A stretch of 64,000 nucleotides of DNA from assembly GCF_018613415.1 (NCBI RefSeq), contig NZ_JAGGQG010000010.1, positions 595,573-659,572 of the forward strand, read 5' to 3'. Shown in pieces: positions 1 through 10,318 of the stretch. This DNA comes from Bacillus sp. ISL-18 (GTDB taxonomy: Bacteria; Bacillota; Bacilli; Bacillales; Cytobacillaceae). The position numbers and the translations under genes are program-made. Under the pieces are notes generated by a model. The model was not told the DNA's origin and made no database searches. It saw only the letters and a list, made by a program, of their open reading frames with translations. Position 1 is the stretch's first letter. Each line of letters starts with the position of its first letter.

Positions 1-4
1 GGTA

Positions 5-2063
<2,059 letters not shown>

Positions 2064-2080
2064 TGCTCCACCCCTACATA

Positions 2081-2776
2081 CTATTTTAAGGCAGCGATCA
2101 TTTTCATAACCAAAGTAGCCGAATTGGTTGCTGCTTTGTCGATGAACTGATCAAATGAGATCTCAGATTCTTTTCCGGCAATGTCGGAAAGCGAACGAAT
2201 AATGACAAATGGAACTTCGAAACGGTGGGCCACTTGCGCAATGGCCGCAGCTTCCATTTCTACCGCTTGAAGGTCCGTAAATTTCGACCGAACGAACTCA
2301 ACTCTGTCCGGATCTTCCATAAAGGAGTCACCTGTTACGATTAATCCCTTAACAATTTGAAAATTTTCCAGTTCTTTCGCCGCAGATTCAGCCACAGAAA
2401 TTAATTTGTCATCCGCTAAAAAAGCGGCAGGAAGCTGTGGTACCTGGCCATACTCGTATCCAAAGGCAGTGACATCGACATCATGATGACGGACTTCTGT
2501 TGAAATAACGGCGTCCCCCACGTTTAAAGAAGGATTAAAGCCACCTGCTGAACCGGTATTGATGATGCAATCGGGCTTAAACTTTTCAAGCAGAATCGTC
2601 GTCGACATCGCTGCATTAACTTTTCCGATACCTGAACGCAGTAAAATTACCTCTGAATCATGCATGTTACCAAATGTAAACTCACAGCCGGCAACCGTTT
2701 CTTGTGTTTGATTCTTGATATTTTCTCGTAGTAAGGTTACTTCTTCTTCCATTGCTCCAATTATAGCGATCTTCAT
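2081..2776 (-). CDS. mtnN: 5'-methylthioadenosine/S-adenosylhomocysteine nucleosidase
   Basis: Removes adenine from methylthioadenosine and S-adenosylhomocysteine, giving methylthioribose or S-ribosylhomocysteine. It feeds methionine salvage and the homocysteine pool used by MccA/MccB. The protein has 231 residues, the usual length. Seen motifs: IIGAMEEEV at the N terminus (catalytic Glu region), [17 protein letters not shown] (substrate Glu) and the RSLSDIAG catalytic Asp segment. ATG start with AGAGGT 5 nt upstream. It is the first gene of the operon here. In B. subtilis yrrT precedes it; no such gene is present upstream in this window. Confidence 0.95.
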   Translation of the reverse strand: MKIAIIGAMEEEVTLLRENIKNQTQETVAGCEFTFGNMHDSEVILLRSGIGKVNAAMSTTILLEKFKPDCIINTGSAGGFNPSLNVGDAVISTEVRHHDVDVTAFGYEYGQVPQLPAAFLADDKLISVAESAAKELENFQIVKGLIVTGDSFMEDPDRVEFVRSKFTDLQAVEMEAAAIAQVAHRFEVPFVIIRSLSDIAGKESEISFDQFIDKAATNSATLVMKMIAALK

Positions 2777-3059
2777 AAATGACCTCTTTCTTTTTTTGAA
2801 CCAGCCCTTAACCTGGAAAACAAAAACATGGAAAACGTGATTGTTTTATTGTATTCAGTTATGTAGTGTCGGGTTAGTGCTGGCACTTGTTTTTTATTTT
2901 CGCATTTATACGATTATAATCTTCCTCTGATTTTGCTATCGTATCCGCAAACCCTATTCTATCACCATTTAAAAACAACCTGCTAGATTAATGACAAAGC
3001 AATTGTATACAAACAAGAAAATAACTAAAATGAAATATAGGGAAAGGGGGATTTGCTTG

Positions 3060-3263
3060 ATGAATTTTCAGCTCGACTTTATTGAGGATAAGGTAGAGTT
3101 TTTCGAAGCCACTAATTTACAGACCTTACAGAAAAAGATTGAAACACAGATTGATGAAAATCGTGCCATTATGTTAGCCGTACACTCTGTTTCACATCAA
3201 ATGCATGTCAACGAAAACGGTCAAACTTATTTTACGGCTGTTGTGCACTTTAAAAAGAAATAG
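3060..3263 (+). CDS. yrzA: Small DUF2536-type protein (YrzA-like)
   Basis: A 67-residue acidic/basic soluble protein beginning MNFQLDFIEDKVEFFEA. It resembles the short Bacillus YrzA/DUF2536 family found between the mtnN operon and yrrS; that assignment rests on position and length as much as on sequence. I chose ATG at 3060 because GGAAAGGGGG ends about 9 nt upstream. A longer in-frame ATG at 2991 lacks a binding site and would add a basic, unlikely N terminus. Function unknown. It is convergent with yrrS and shares the hairpin terminator that follows. Confidence 0.75.
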   Translation: MNFQLDFIEDKVEFFEATNLQTLQKKIETQIDENRAIMLAVHSVSHQMHVNENGQTYFTAVVHFKKK

Positions 3264-3293
3264 GATGGTGCTAGTAGCGCACCATCCTATTTT
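3264..3293. terminator. Bidirectional hairpin between yrzA and yrrS
   Basis: AGGATGGTGC and GCGCACCATCCT form a GC-rich stem with a short loop (TAGTA), followed by TTTT on the + strand. It lies directly after the yrzA stop and 3 nt before the yrrS stop on the other strand, so it can serve both genes. Confidence 0.8.
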
Positions 3294-3295
3294 CC

Positions 3296-3922
3296 TTATT
3301 GTTGTTCAACATTTGTAGGGACATAGCCTTGGCCATCCACCCATTTTATATAAACCTTAAATTTCTGTTTCGTATCTTTAGCAGTAACTGTCCCAATGGC
3401 TGCATTAGCAGTAGACTTATCACTCCCAAGCCAATTTACGGTCATATTGCTTTGGTCAATACCTGTTGCTTTGGAGATGGCAGTTAACATCGCCTGCCAA
3501 TCCTCACCCTCAAATGTCATTTTATGCTCGCCTGTTTGAGTCGTAGAAGAACTACCATCATCCGTTACACCTGCCTGTGTATCCTCTGGCTGTTCAGGTG
3601 TGGTTGTTTCTTCACTTGCTTGTTCGGCTGCCGTTTGATCCTCTGAAGAAGAACTGTCATCACTTGAGACAGTGTCATCCTTCGTGTTGTCATCGGTTGT
3701 TACTTCTTTATCAGTTGTTTTTTCTTTAGCTGTAGTTTGGGTTTGTTCTGTTTTTGTACTTTCCGTTTTTGACGTCGAAGCATTGTCATTTCCTGATGAA
3801 AATATATTATATGCAACAAAAATAATTAATAGCAGGACAACCACAATCAAAGTATTTAAAACGACATTTGTTTTTTTTCGTTTCGCTCGATAACCAGAAC
3901 GAGAATTGGAATCTTTGCTCAA
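3296..3922 (-). CDS. yrrS: Membrane-anchored DUF1510 protein YrrS
   Basis: 208 residues: a short basic cytoplasmic N terminus, one transmembrane helix at about 20-41, a long low-complexity linker rich in Ser, Thr, Glu and Asp (about 45-130), and a compact C-terminal DUF1510 domain (about 132-208) that should lie outside the membrane. YrrS is encoded next to pbpI in B. subtilis and is linked to sporulation there; its biochemical role is not known. It lies 69 nt downstream of pbpI on the same strand and is probably co-transcribed. The linker is the kind of region that changes quickly between species. Confidence 0.85.
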   Translation of the reverse strand: MSKDSNSRSGYRAKRKKTNVVLNTLIVVVLLLIIFVAYNIFSSGNDNASTSKTESTKTEQTQTTAKEKTTDKEVTTDDNTKDDTVSSDDSSSSEDQTAAEQASEETTTPEQPEDTQAGVTDDGSSSTTQTGEHKMTFEGEDWQAMLTAISKATGIDQSNMTVNWLGSDKSTANAAIGTVTAKDTKQKFKVYIKWVDGQGYVPTNVEQQ

Positions 3923-3991
3923 AATTTTTCCCTCCTATAAATAAGGCTCTTCATATTCTAACATGATTTACAGAGAACTTGAAGGGAAAAC

Positions 3992-5758
3992 CTACTTACT
4001 TCTTTCGTCATGGTCATTTTCATAGAGCAGCTTGACCATGTCAGCAAATAACAAATTAACCCCGCCCGCGGAATCATACACATCTAAATTTACAGCAACA
4101 AGAGCATATTTTGGATCTTTATAGGGAAAATACCCGGCAAACCATTTATTATGAAGCTGCTTACCCGCCACATATTTTCCTGTTTCAGCTGTACCTGATT
4201 TTCCGGCTACTTCATATGGTAAATCCTTAAACCATCTCCCTGTACCATTGGGGCTTGTAACAACCTCTCGAAGCAATTTTTGGAGCCGCATGGTGGTGTA
4301 AGGAGAGATGCTATCTCCCTGAAGGCTTTGAATTGGAAAATTGACCATCGTTGTCCCATTTTTATACTCAATCTTTGATACCGCCCTGACCATTTCTTTT
4401 TTTCCACCTCTCGCAATGGTTGCCATCATATTCGCAACGGCTAAAGGGGTAGCACGGACCTCATTCTGGCCGATCCCGGACATGGCTGCCATATTAGCAT
4501 CCTTTCTTGCCTCATCGGATACAAAGACTCTGCCATGATCTTCTTCAGGAAGCTGCTTAAAATTACTGGTATGATAGACATCTCCCTGCCAGCCTACGGT
4601 GTTCGTTAATGATAATTTGTCAGCGTACTCATCTAATAGATGGGGGTCCTTTTTTTGTAATTCTTTTGCCAATTCACCAAAGGTTCGGTTGCAGCTTCTT
4701 GCAAAGCTATTGGTAAAATCCAGCATTCCATAATTATATTTTAGTTCCGGTTTTCCATTAATCTTTTTACTGCAATCAAATTGACGTGCAGGGTGATCGA
4801 GGTTATTATCAATTGCTGCTGCTGCAACGACGGTTTTAAACACAGAGCCCATAATCTGCTGCTTCAACATCTTATTGGTAATCCCTGCACCGCTATATGG
4901 ATCCTTTTTATTAATAGCAGGACGAGAAACCATTGCAAGTACGCTATTGTCTTCAATATTCAGAAGGACAAGGCCGCCCTTTTTTATTTGGTACTTGTCT
5001 ACTAATTCCTCTGCTTTCTGCTGGATATTTTTATCAATAGTGGTACGTACATTAACAGGATAAAATGGGTTGGCAGGATCGACATACTTAACATTGATGC
5101 CAAATAAAGGACCGCCAGAGCCGTCAACATGGTATACAAGCTTAGATTTTCCTTCCGGCAGTAAAAATTCATCAAAGCTCTCCTCTAGCCCTGACACACC
5201 CAATAAGGTTTTCTCAGATAATTCTTTAGTAGGATACCGCTTTTTCACTTCTTTTGGGTTTTCACCTGTCAAACCAATTAATTGTTCTGCAGGTACTTGA
5301 GAACGCTCAAACTTCTTTTCGATCGCAAAAACACCAGGAATATTTAATTGATTCACTCGTTCCATTTGTGATGCAGTTAATTCCAAGGGCTGTGGATCAC
5401 CATAGGCAAACGGCTTTTTCGCATCTTTAACCGCATTTTTAAGGACACTTTCTGGGATTCCGGTAATGGCAGAAACCTTGTTAGCATCCCAGTCGATTTT
5501 TTTTAAAAAAGGAAACAGAACGAGGACGGAAACCTTTTTATGGGAAAGCATTTCGCCATTCCGGTCCAGAAAATTTCCTCTGCCATTATCAATCACTAAC
5601 TCTTGTGTTCTTTGCTTAACACTTTCCTCAAGTAAATTAACGTTATGCTTTGAAAATGTCTCTGTTTCCATTAATTGAATTTCGATAAGCCGGACTAAAA
5701 GCAGTGCCAGTCCTGTAATACAGATAAAAAGCCATCCAAGTGCCCGTCTTTTCCACAT
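3992..5758 (-). CDS. pbpI: Class B penicillin-binding protein (PbpI)
   Basis: Monofunctional transpeptidase that crosslinks peptidoglycan outside the membrane, 588 residues. One N-terminal membrane anchor (about 5-28), a PBP dimer domain (about 45-215), then the transpeptidase domain with SVFK (S305 is the acylated serine), SCN at about 355-357, and KSGTAETG as the KTG-type motif. All three active-site boxes are present. I chose ATG at 5758 with GAGGTG about 7 nt upstream, not the in-frame TTG at 5776. That binding site forms the 3' arm of a perfect hairpin (5766-5792), so initiation may be structure-dependent. The B. subtilis orthologue is expressed in sporulation. Confidence 0.9.
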   Translation of the reverse strand: MWKRRALGWLFICITGLALLLVRLIEIQLMETETFSKHNVNLLEESVKQRTQELVIDNGRGNFLDRNGEMLSHKKVSVLVLFPFLKKIDWDANKVSAITGIPESVLKNAVKDAKKPFAYGDPQPLELTASQMERVNQLNIPGVFAIEKKFERSQVPAEQLIGLTGENPKEVKKRYPTKELSEKTLLGVSGLEESFDEFLLPEGKSKLVYHVDGSGGPLFGINVKYVDPANPFYPVNVRTTIDKNIQQKAEELVDKYQIKKGGLVLLNIEDNSVLAMVSRPAINKKDPYSGAGITNKMLKQQIMGSVFKTVVAAAAIDNNLDHPARQFDCSKKINGKPELKYNYGMLDFTNSFARSCNRTFGELAKELQKKDPHLLDEYADKLSLTNTVGWQGDVYHTSNFKQLPEEDHGRVFVSDEARKDANMAAMSGIGQNEVRATPLAVANMMATIARGGKKEMVRAVSKIEYKNGTTMVNFPIQSLQGDSISPYTTMRLQKLLREVVTSPNGTGRWFKDLPYEVAGKSGTAETGKYVAGKQLHNKWFAGYFPYKDPKYALVAVNLDVYDSAGGVNLLFADMVKLLYENDHDERSK

Positions 5759-5765
5759 AATAAAA

Positions 5766-5792
5766 CACCTCGTCAAAAGTTTTGACGAGGTG
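5766..5792 (-). terminator. Perfect hairpin between greA and pbpI, masking the pbpI ribosome binding site
   Basis: CACCTCGTCAAAA and its exact complement TTTTGACGAGGTG are separated by one base, then TTTTATT follows on the minus strand. It has the form of a greA terminator. Its downstream arm contains the GAGGTG that serves pbpI, so any read-through transcript would have that site paired. Confidence 0.75.
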
Positions 5793-5815
5793 AGAGGTTT
5801 TCAAACCATTATTAA

Positions 5816-6292
5816 TTATTTAATGGAAACAATACGAACGCTCATTTCTCCGCCTGGAGTTTGAACCGTTACTTGGTCGCCCACTTTTTTCCCTAAAAGA
5901 CTTTTCGCAATAGGTGAATCGTTTGAGATTTTTCCTTCAAACGGATCAGCCTCTGCACTGCCGACGATGGAATACGTTTCTTCTTCGCCATCTGGAAGTT
6001 CAATAAAGGTAACAGAACGGCCTAGAGCAACTGAATCTCCTGCCATTTCACTCTCAGCAATAATCTTAGCATTACGAATCATATTTTCTAATGTTGTAAT
6101 CCGGCCCTCTACAAATGCTTGCTCTTCTTTTGCAGAATCGTACTCGGAGTTTTCAGATAAATCACCAAAGCTTCTGGCAATTTTAATTCTTTCCACCACT
6201 TCTTTACGTTTAACTGATTTTAAGTATTCAAGCTCTTGTACTAGTTTTTCTTTACCTGCTTGTGTCATTGGAAATACTTTCTCTGTAGCCAA
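5816..6292 (-). CDS. greA: Transcription elongation factor GreA
   Basis: Binds RNA polymerase and stimulates cleavage of backtracked RNA. 158 residues: N-terminal antiparallel coiled coil (about 1-75, with the conserved [20 protein letters not shown] tip region) and a C-terminal FKBP-like domain. I chose TTG at 6292, since AGGAG lies 8 nt upstream and the protein then begins [10 protein letters not shown] like known GreA. The longer GTG at 6301 directly abuts the binding site. The acidic tip residues needed for cleavage are present. Confidence 0.95.
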   Translation of the reverse strand: MATEKVFPMTQAGKEKLVQELEYLKSVKRKEVVERIKIARSFGDLSENSEYDSAKEEQAFVEGRITTLENMIRNAKIIAESEMAGDSVALGRSVTFIELPDGEEETYSIVGSAEADPFEGKISNDSPIAKSLLGKKVGDQVTVQTPGGEMSVRIVSIK

Positions 6293-6378
6293 AACCCTCA
6301 CTCCTTCTAGTCTTCACAATCCCCCAATAGAATTGTGTATGTAATTTTATGTAGGTATTGTACCATACGGTAAATACA

Positions 6379-6414
6379 TAGTAGCGCGTCCTTTCAAAAA
6401 AGGGCGCGCACTAT
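6379..6414 (-). terminator. Hairpin downstream of udk
   Basis: ATAGT plus GCGCG(T)CCTTT pairs with AAGGGCGCGC plus ACTAT around a CAAAA loop. The stem is strong but has no long U-run, so it may be a weak terminator or an RNA-stabilising hairpin. Confidence 0.5.
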
Positions 6415-6448
6415 ACTATTTATTTTCGTCTATTCTGTTGCTATTGTG

Positions 6449-7081
6449 TCATAAAAATGACTTTTGTTCAAGAATTGTTTGAATTTTAGTGACCATTAAA
6501 TCAATTGCCACATGATTTTGACCGCCCTCAGGGATAATGATATCTGCATAGCGTTTAGTTGGTTCAATAAATTGATTATGCATCGGCCGGACAACGTTTA
6601 AATATTGATCAATGACGGAATCAAACGTGCGACCGCGTTCTCGAATATCCCGCTCTAACCGGCGGATAATTCTTAAATCAGCATCTGTATCAACGTACAA
6701 CTTTATATCCATTAAATTGCGAAGCCGCTCATCCTCAAGCACTAAAATCCCTTCAAGGATAATCACCTCTTTAGGTTCAACAGGTATTACCTTATCAGAG
6801 CGTGTATGAATCGAATAGTCGTAAACAGGTTTATCGATTGCTTCATAACGTAAAAGCCTCTCAATATGATTAATCAGCAGGTCATTATCAAAGGCAAGCG
6901 GATGATCGTAATTTGTTTTTAATCGTTGCTCAAATGGAACATTTTGCTGATCTTTATAATAATAATCCTGTTCTAGAACTAAGATAGAGAGATCTTTCAA
7001 ACTTTCATAGATCGCATTTGTTACACTGGTTTTTCCGGAGCCGGAGCCGCCCGTTACACCAATAACAACCGGTTTGCGCAT
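6449..7081 (-). CDS. udk: Uridine kinase
   Basis: Phosphorylates uridine and cytidine with GTP/ATP in pyrimidine salvage. 210 residues, P-loop [12 protein letters not shown] at about 8-19, the DYYY substrate segment near 40, and an [12 protein letters not shown] arginine-rich segment typical of the family. ATG start with AAAGGAG 8 nt upstream. Its ATG shares one base with the trhP2 stop (TAATG), so translation is coupled. It ends the trmR-trhP1-trhP2-udk run. Confidence 0.95.
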   Translation of the reverse strand: MRKPVVIGVTGGSGSGKTSVTNAIYESLKDLSILVLEQDYYYKDQQNVPFEQRLKTNYDHPLAFDNDLLINHIERLLRYEAIDKPVYDYSIHTRSDKVIPVEPKEVIILEGILVLEDERLRNLMDIKLYVDTDADLRIIRRLERDIRERGRTFDSVIDQYLNVVRPMHNQFIEPTKRYADIIIPEGGQNHVAIDLMVTKIQTILEQKSFL

Positions 7082-8355
7082 TATGCGTTCTCCTTTCGCA
7101 TCATGTTGTTAGGGTATACCGGTTTGTCCAATTTAAATTGTACAATCTGAAGTGGATGTCTAGCTGCGTCCAATTCATTCCCTTTTTCATCCCAAATTTT
7201 ATCAACTACATGTGTAAAGTTTTCAATTTCAGGACCAAAGAATTCCACTTCATCCCCTGGTTTAAAATGATTCCGCTGCTGCAAGGTTACAATTTGGGTT
7301 TCCTCGTTATAATCCAACACAAGTCCTACAAATTCAAAGTTTGTCTTCTTGCTATGATTACCAAACATTTGCTCTTTATACCCTGGAATCCCTTCAAAAA
7401 AGGCTGGAGCTGTTTCTCGGTTTGCACACTTGTCAAGCTCTTCCAGCCATTCTTTTTTAATCACAAAATTCTCAGGATCGGCACAATAGGCATCAATGAC
7501 TTTACGATAAACACTAACAACCGTTGCAATATAATGAATCGATTTCATGCGGCCTTCAATTTTTAAACTATCGATTCCAAGCTCAATCATGTTCGGAATG
7601 GCCTTAATAAGGTTAAGGTCTTTTGGGCTCATCGCAAATGGAGCGTCCGCTTCGCCAAACAGGGCAGTCTCCTGATCCGCGCCCTCGAGCTTATACAAAT
7701 CATAATCCCAGCGGCATGATTGACAGCAGCCGCCTCGATTTGAGTCCCTTGCCGTCATGTGATTACTTAAAGTACAACGGCCGGAATAGGCAATACACAT
7801 CGCCCCATGGATAAAGGTTTCAATTTCAACTTTAACCTTTTCCTTCATTTCTCTAATTTCCTCTGCTCCAACCTCACGAGCTAACACAACTCGCTCTGCT
7901 CCTGCTTCTTTCCAAAACTGAGCAGCCTTCCAGTTAGAAAGTGATTGCTGGGTACTAATATGAATCTCAATTTCAGGAGCCAGCCGGCGGCATGTTTCAA
8001 TAATCAGCGGATCGGCAACGATAATTCCTGCGATTCCAGTTTCTTTTAGGCCAAGAATATATTCCTCTAAGCCTTCTATATTTTCATTGTGAGCAAAAAT
8101 GTTCGTTGTCACATAAATTTTTGCACCGTATTTCTTGGCAAACTCCACCCCATCTTTCATATCTTCGAAGGTAAAGTTATCAGCATTCGAACGAAGACCA
8201 TATTCCTGGCCGCCAATAAAGACAGCGTCGGCACCATACTGAACGGCAATTTTTAATTTTTCAAGATTGCCTGCTGGAGCAAGGAGTTCCGGCTTCTTTA
8301 CAATGACACGTTTTCCATCGATTATTTCAGAAATTTTGTCTGTAACGGTATTCAC
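7081..8355 (-). CDS. trhP2: tRNA wobble uridine-34 hydroxylation protein, U32 family (TrhP2/YrrO)
   Basis: U32 'peptidase-like' protein of 424 residues that works with TrhP1 and prephenate-derived chemistry to make 5-hydroxyuridine at tRNA position 34 in B. subtilis. The long N-terminal TIM-barrel-like part starts [18 protein letters not shown] cysteine cluster, GRCTLSN followed by [11 protein letters not shown], is the likely Fe-S site. A C-terminal beta-rich domain follows at about 330-424. GTG start with GGGAGGGG 7 nt upstream. It is followed by udk with a one-base overlap. Older annotation calls it a collagenase-like protease; the tRNA role is the better-supported one. Confidence 0.9.
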   Translation of the reverse strand: MNTVTDKISEIIDGKRVIVKKPELLAPAGNLEKLKIAVQYGADAVFIGGQEYGLRSNADNFTFEDMKDGVEFAKKYGAKIYVTTNIFAHNENIEGLEEYILGLKETGIAGIIVADPLIIETCRRLAPEIEIHISTQQSLSNWKAAQFWKEAGAERVVLAREVGAEEIREMKEKVKVEIETFIHGAMCIAYSGRCTLSNHMTARDSNRGGCCQSCRWDYDLYKLEGADQETALFGEADAPFAMSPKDLNLIKAIPNMIELGIDSLKIEGRMKSIHYIATVVSVYRKVIDAYCADPENFVIKKEWLEELDKCANRETAPAFFEGIPGYKEQMFGNHSKKTNFEFVGLVLDYNEETQIVTLQQRNHFKPGDEVEFFGPEIENFTHVVDKIWDEKGNELDAARHPLQIVQFKLDKPVYPNNMMRKENA

Positions 8356-8430
8356 GATTGAACCCCTCCCAATTATTTCTTTATATTTAACTTTGTTGCC
8401 TGGTTTTTTTTAGGCACTTCCGGTTTTCAT

Positions 8431-9360
8431 TTAATATACGGTTTCTTTGAAAAAGAAGCCTGTATCTAAGGAACGGTTTGCTGGCTGAATTTCTTCGATC
8501 GCCTCCAACAGGTCGTCCTTTTTGTCATCATATGCATCCGGGTCGTCAACGCATAAATCAATTGCCGCACGGTAGGCTTTTGTAACGGCGAGAATATATT
8601 CCGGGCTTTTTAAGATCCCATCAATTTTAAAGGAATCGACACCGGCCTCAATCATTTCTTGAAGTTCATCAATGATACAGATATCATTTGGGCTCATAAT
8701 ATGGGTTCCATTTTCGTCTTCAAAAATTGGATATTTATTACCGCGTTCTTTATCATGCAAAAACATATTTTCTTCCATTTTGCGGTTTTCCACTTCCATA
8801 ACCTTGCCCTGATATTCATAATAGTTTCCCAGTAAGGAACGTTTAGATTGGAACATGCAGCTCATACCATGAACCTGAACTTCAATTTCCACTTCCGCCT
8901 TCTCTTTTATCTCAACAATGGCATCCATGTTAATCTCACGGGCTAGAACCGAACGTTTTGCACCCTTCGAACCCCAATAATTACATGTAAACCAGTTCGT
9001 CCCGGTTGTTTCTGTATTCCAATGCAGCTTCATCTCGGGAGCTACTTCTTTTGCCGTCATTAAAACGGCAGGGTCACCGAAAATAATCGCATCAGCATGG
9101 GCATCTTTAGCAAATTGGATATAGTCGCCAAGCTCATCGATTTTTTCATTATGAAAAATAGCATTCATGGCCACATAGACTTTTTTTCCTTTACTATGCG
9201 CTATTTCAATAGCCTTGCGGACATTTTCACGGTTGAATTCACCGGCAAGTCGAAGACCATAGCGCTGTTCACCCACCACAAATGCATCGGCACCCGCTTC
9301 GGCTAATGGCAAAATATCATCCACGGTTAATGGAGTGACAAGTAATTCTGGTTTTTTCAT
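8431..9360 (-). CDS. trhP1: tRNA wobble uridine-34 hydroxylation protein, short U32 paralogue (TrhP1/YrrN)
   Basis: 309-residue U32 family protein, the shorter partner of TrhP2 and about 75 nt upstream of it. It has the same N-terminal fold (KPELLVTPLTVDDILPLAEAG) and the HGMSCMFQSKRSLLGNY segment at the position of the TrhP2 cysteine cluster, but with fewer cysteines. In B. subtilis both proteins are needed for normal 5-hydroxyuridine formation. I chose ATG at 9360 with GAGGTG 6 nt upstream in place of GTG at 9369. It starts 5 nt after trmR ends, consistent with one operon. Confidence 0.9.
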   Translation of the reverse strand: MKKPELLVTPLTVDDILPLAEAGADAFVVGEQRYGLRLAGEFNRENVRKAIEIAHSKGKKVYVAMNAIFHNEKIDELGDYIQFAKDAHADAIIFGDPAVLMTAKEVAPEMKLHWNTETTGTNWFTCNYWGSKGAKRSVLAREINMDAIVEIKEKAEVEIEVQVHGMSCMFQSKRSLLGNYYEYQGKVMEVENRKMEENMFLHDKERGNKYPIFEDENGTHIMSPNDICIIDELQEMIEAGVDSFKIDGILKSPEYILAVTKAYRAAIDLCVDDPDAYDDKKDDLLEAIEEIQPANRSLDTGFFFKETVY

Positions 9361-9365
9361 CACAC

Positions 9366-10010
9366 TCACCTCTTCTTTTTACTTATGGCTATTCCGTCAC
9401 CAACTGGTAAAATAACAGAATCATACTCAGAGTGGTTCATTAACCACTGATTAAATTCAGCAATTTTTTTTACAAGATTGCGTGTTCTTTTTGATTCAAT
9501 CTCGGCTTCTGCAACAAGTCCTTTAAACAAGACATTATCTGTCACAACCATCCCTTCAGCTGTCAGATACTTTGCATAAAGCTCAAAGAACTTTTTATAT
9601 TGTCCTTTTGCCGCATCAATAAAAATAGCATCGAACGGGCCATGTTTACGAACAACTTCTTCAACTTCAAGGGCATCTCCCTCAATTAAGATAATTTGTT
9701 CAGCCTTACCGGACCGCTCGATAAATTCTTTTGCTGTCTGAATTCTTTCGATATCACGTTCAATCGTAACAATTTCAGCTTCAGGAAGGGCTGCTGCCAT
9801 TCTTAAAGCTGAATAACCAATTGCCGTTCCAACCTCAAGGATTCGCTTTGACCGGTGGATTCTTAACAATTGCAACATCGTTTCAATTCCGGCCAATTCC
9901 ATAATTGGAACATGGTGTTCATTTGCATAATTTTCCATTTCGCTAAACAAGTCATTCCTGTCAGCAAATAAACCGTCTATATAAGCCTGCAGCTTCTCAT
10001 TATTTAACAA
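9366..10010 (-). CDS. trmR: tRNA 5-hydroxyuridine methyltransferase TrmR
   Basis: Class I SAM methyltransferase, 214 residues, that converts 5-hydroxyuridine-34 to 5-methoxyuridine in tRNA. Its sequence looks like a catechol O-methyltransferase, and older annotation says so. The SAM site is RILEVGTAIGYSALRMA at about 54-70, IFIDAAKGQYKKFFELY supplies the metal-binding Asp, and TDNVLFKG follows. The gene begins with TTG at 10010, supported by GAGGTG 8 nt upstream. Next to trhP1/trhP2 it completes the ho5U to mo5U pathway. Confidence 0.9.
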   Translation of the reverse strand: MLNNEKLQAYIDGLFADRNDLFSEMENYANEHHVPIMELAGIETMLQLLRIHRSKRILEVGTAIGYSALRMAAALPEAEIVTIERDIERIQTAKEFIERSGKAEQIILIEGDALEVEEVVRKHGPFDAIFIDAAKGQYKKFFELYAKYLTAEGMVVTDNVLFKGLVAEAEIESKRTRNLVKKIAEFNQWLMNHSEYDSVILPVGDGIAISKKKR

Positions 10011-10318
10011 GCTGCCGTCACCTCTATCCTCATAAGAAAGCCGGCAGCGCGAGACACACTAAATCCGGACCGTTCATAAATTCAAATACTTTTATTATTC
10101 GCTAAAAAAGAACTCTTTAGACATGAAAAAATAGCGTTCACAGCTTCGGAGCCCTGCAAGCTGAATGGCTTGAGTGCTTTTTAGGGGCAATAATACCGCC
10201 ATTTTTCCTTTTACTGTGGGTTACGCTATAGAATACTTATTAAAACACCTTATTAAAACACCTGAATTATTTTACCATAAAAAAAGGGGGAATGCTAATC
10301 TTTCCCCCAAGGTTCTGC
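10011..10318. other. Intergenic stretch between mltG and trmR
   Basis: 308 bases without a credible gene. It holds the trmR leader and ribosome binding site, a perfect 13-bp tandem duplication (TTATTAAAACACC at 10237-10249 and 10250-10262), and the mltG terminator at its left end. The promoter for the trmR operon should lie here, but I cannot pick one with confidence. Confidence 0.6.
10278..10308 (-). terminator. Intrinsic terminator of mltG
   Basis: GGGGGAA pairs with TTCCCCC around a 9-nt loop, followed on the minus strand by seven T residues. It lies just after the mltG stop. Confidence 0.85.

Noticed and set aside
2991-3059. Longer start for the YrzA-like gene at 2991
   Set aside because: No binding site there; GGAAAGGGGG lies before ATG 3060.
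7138-7566. Open frame of 142 codons on the + strand inside trhP2
   Set aside because: Aromatic-rich translation and no binding site; lies wholly inside a clear gene on the other strand.
10237-10262. 13-bp tandem duplication TTATTAAAACACC as a regulator site
   Set aside because: Only two copies, AT-rich, not placed at a promoter; a simple duplication is enough to explain it.
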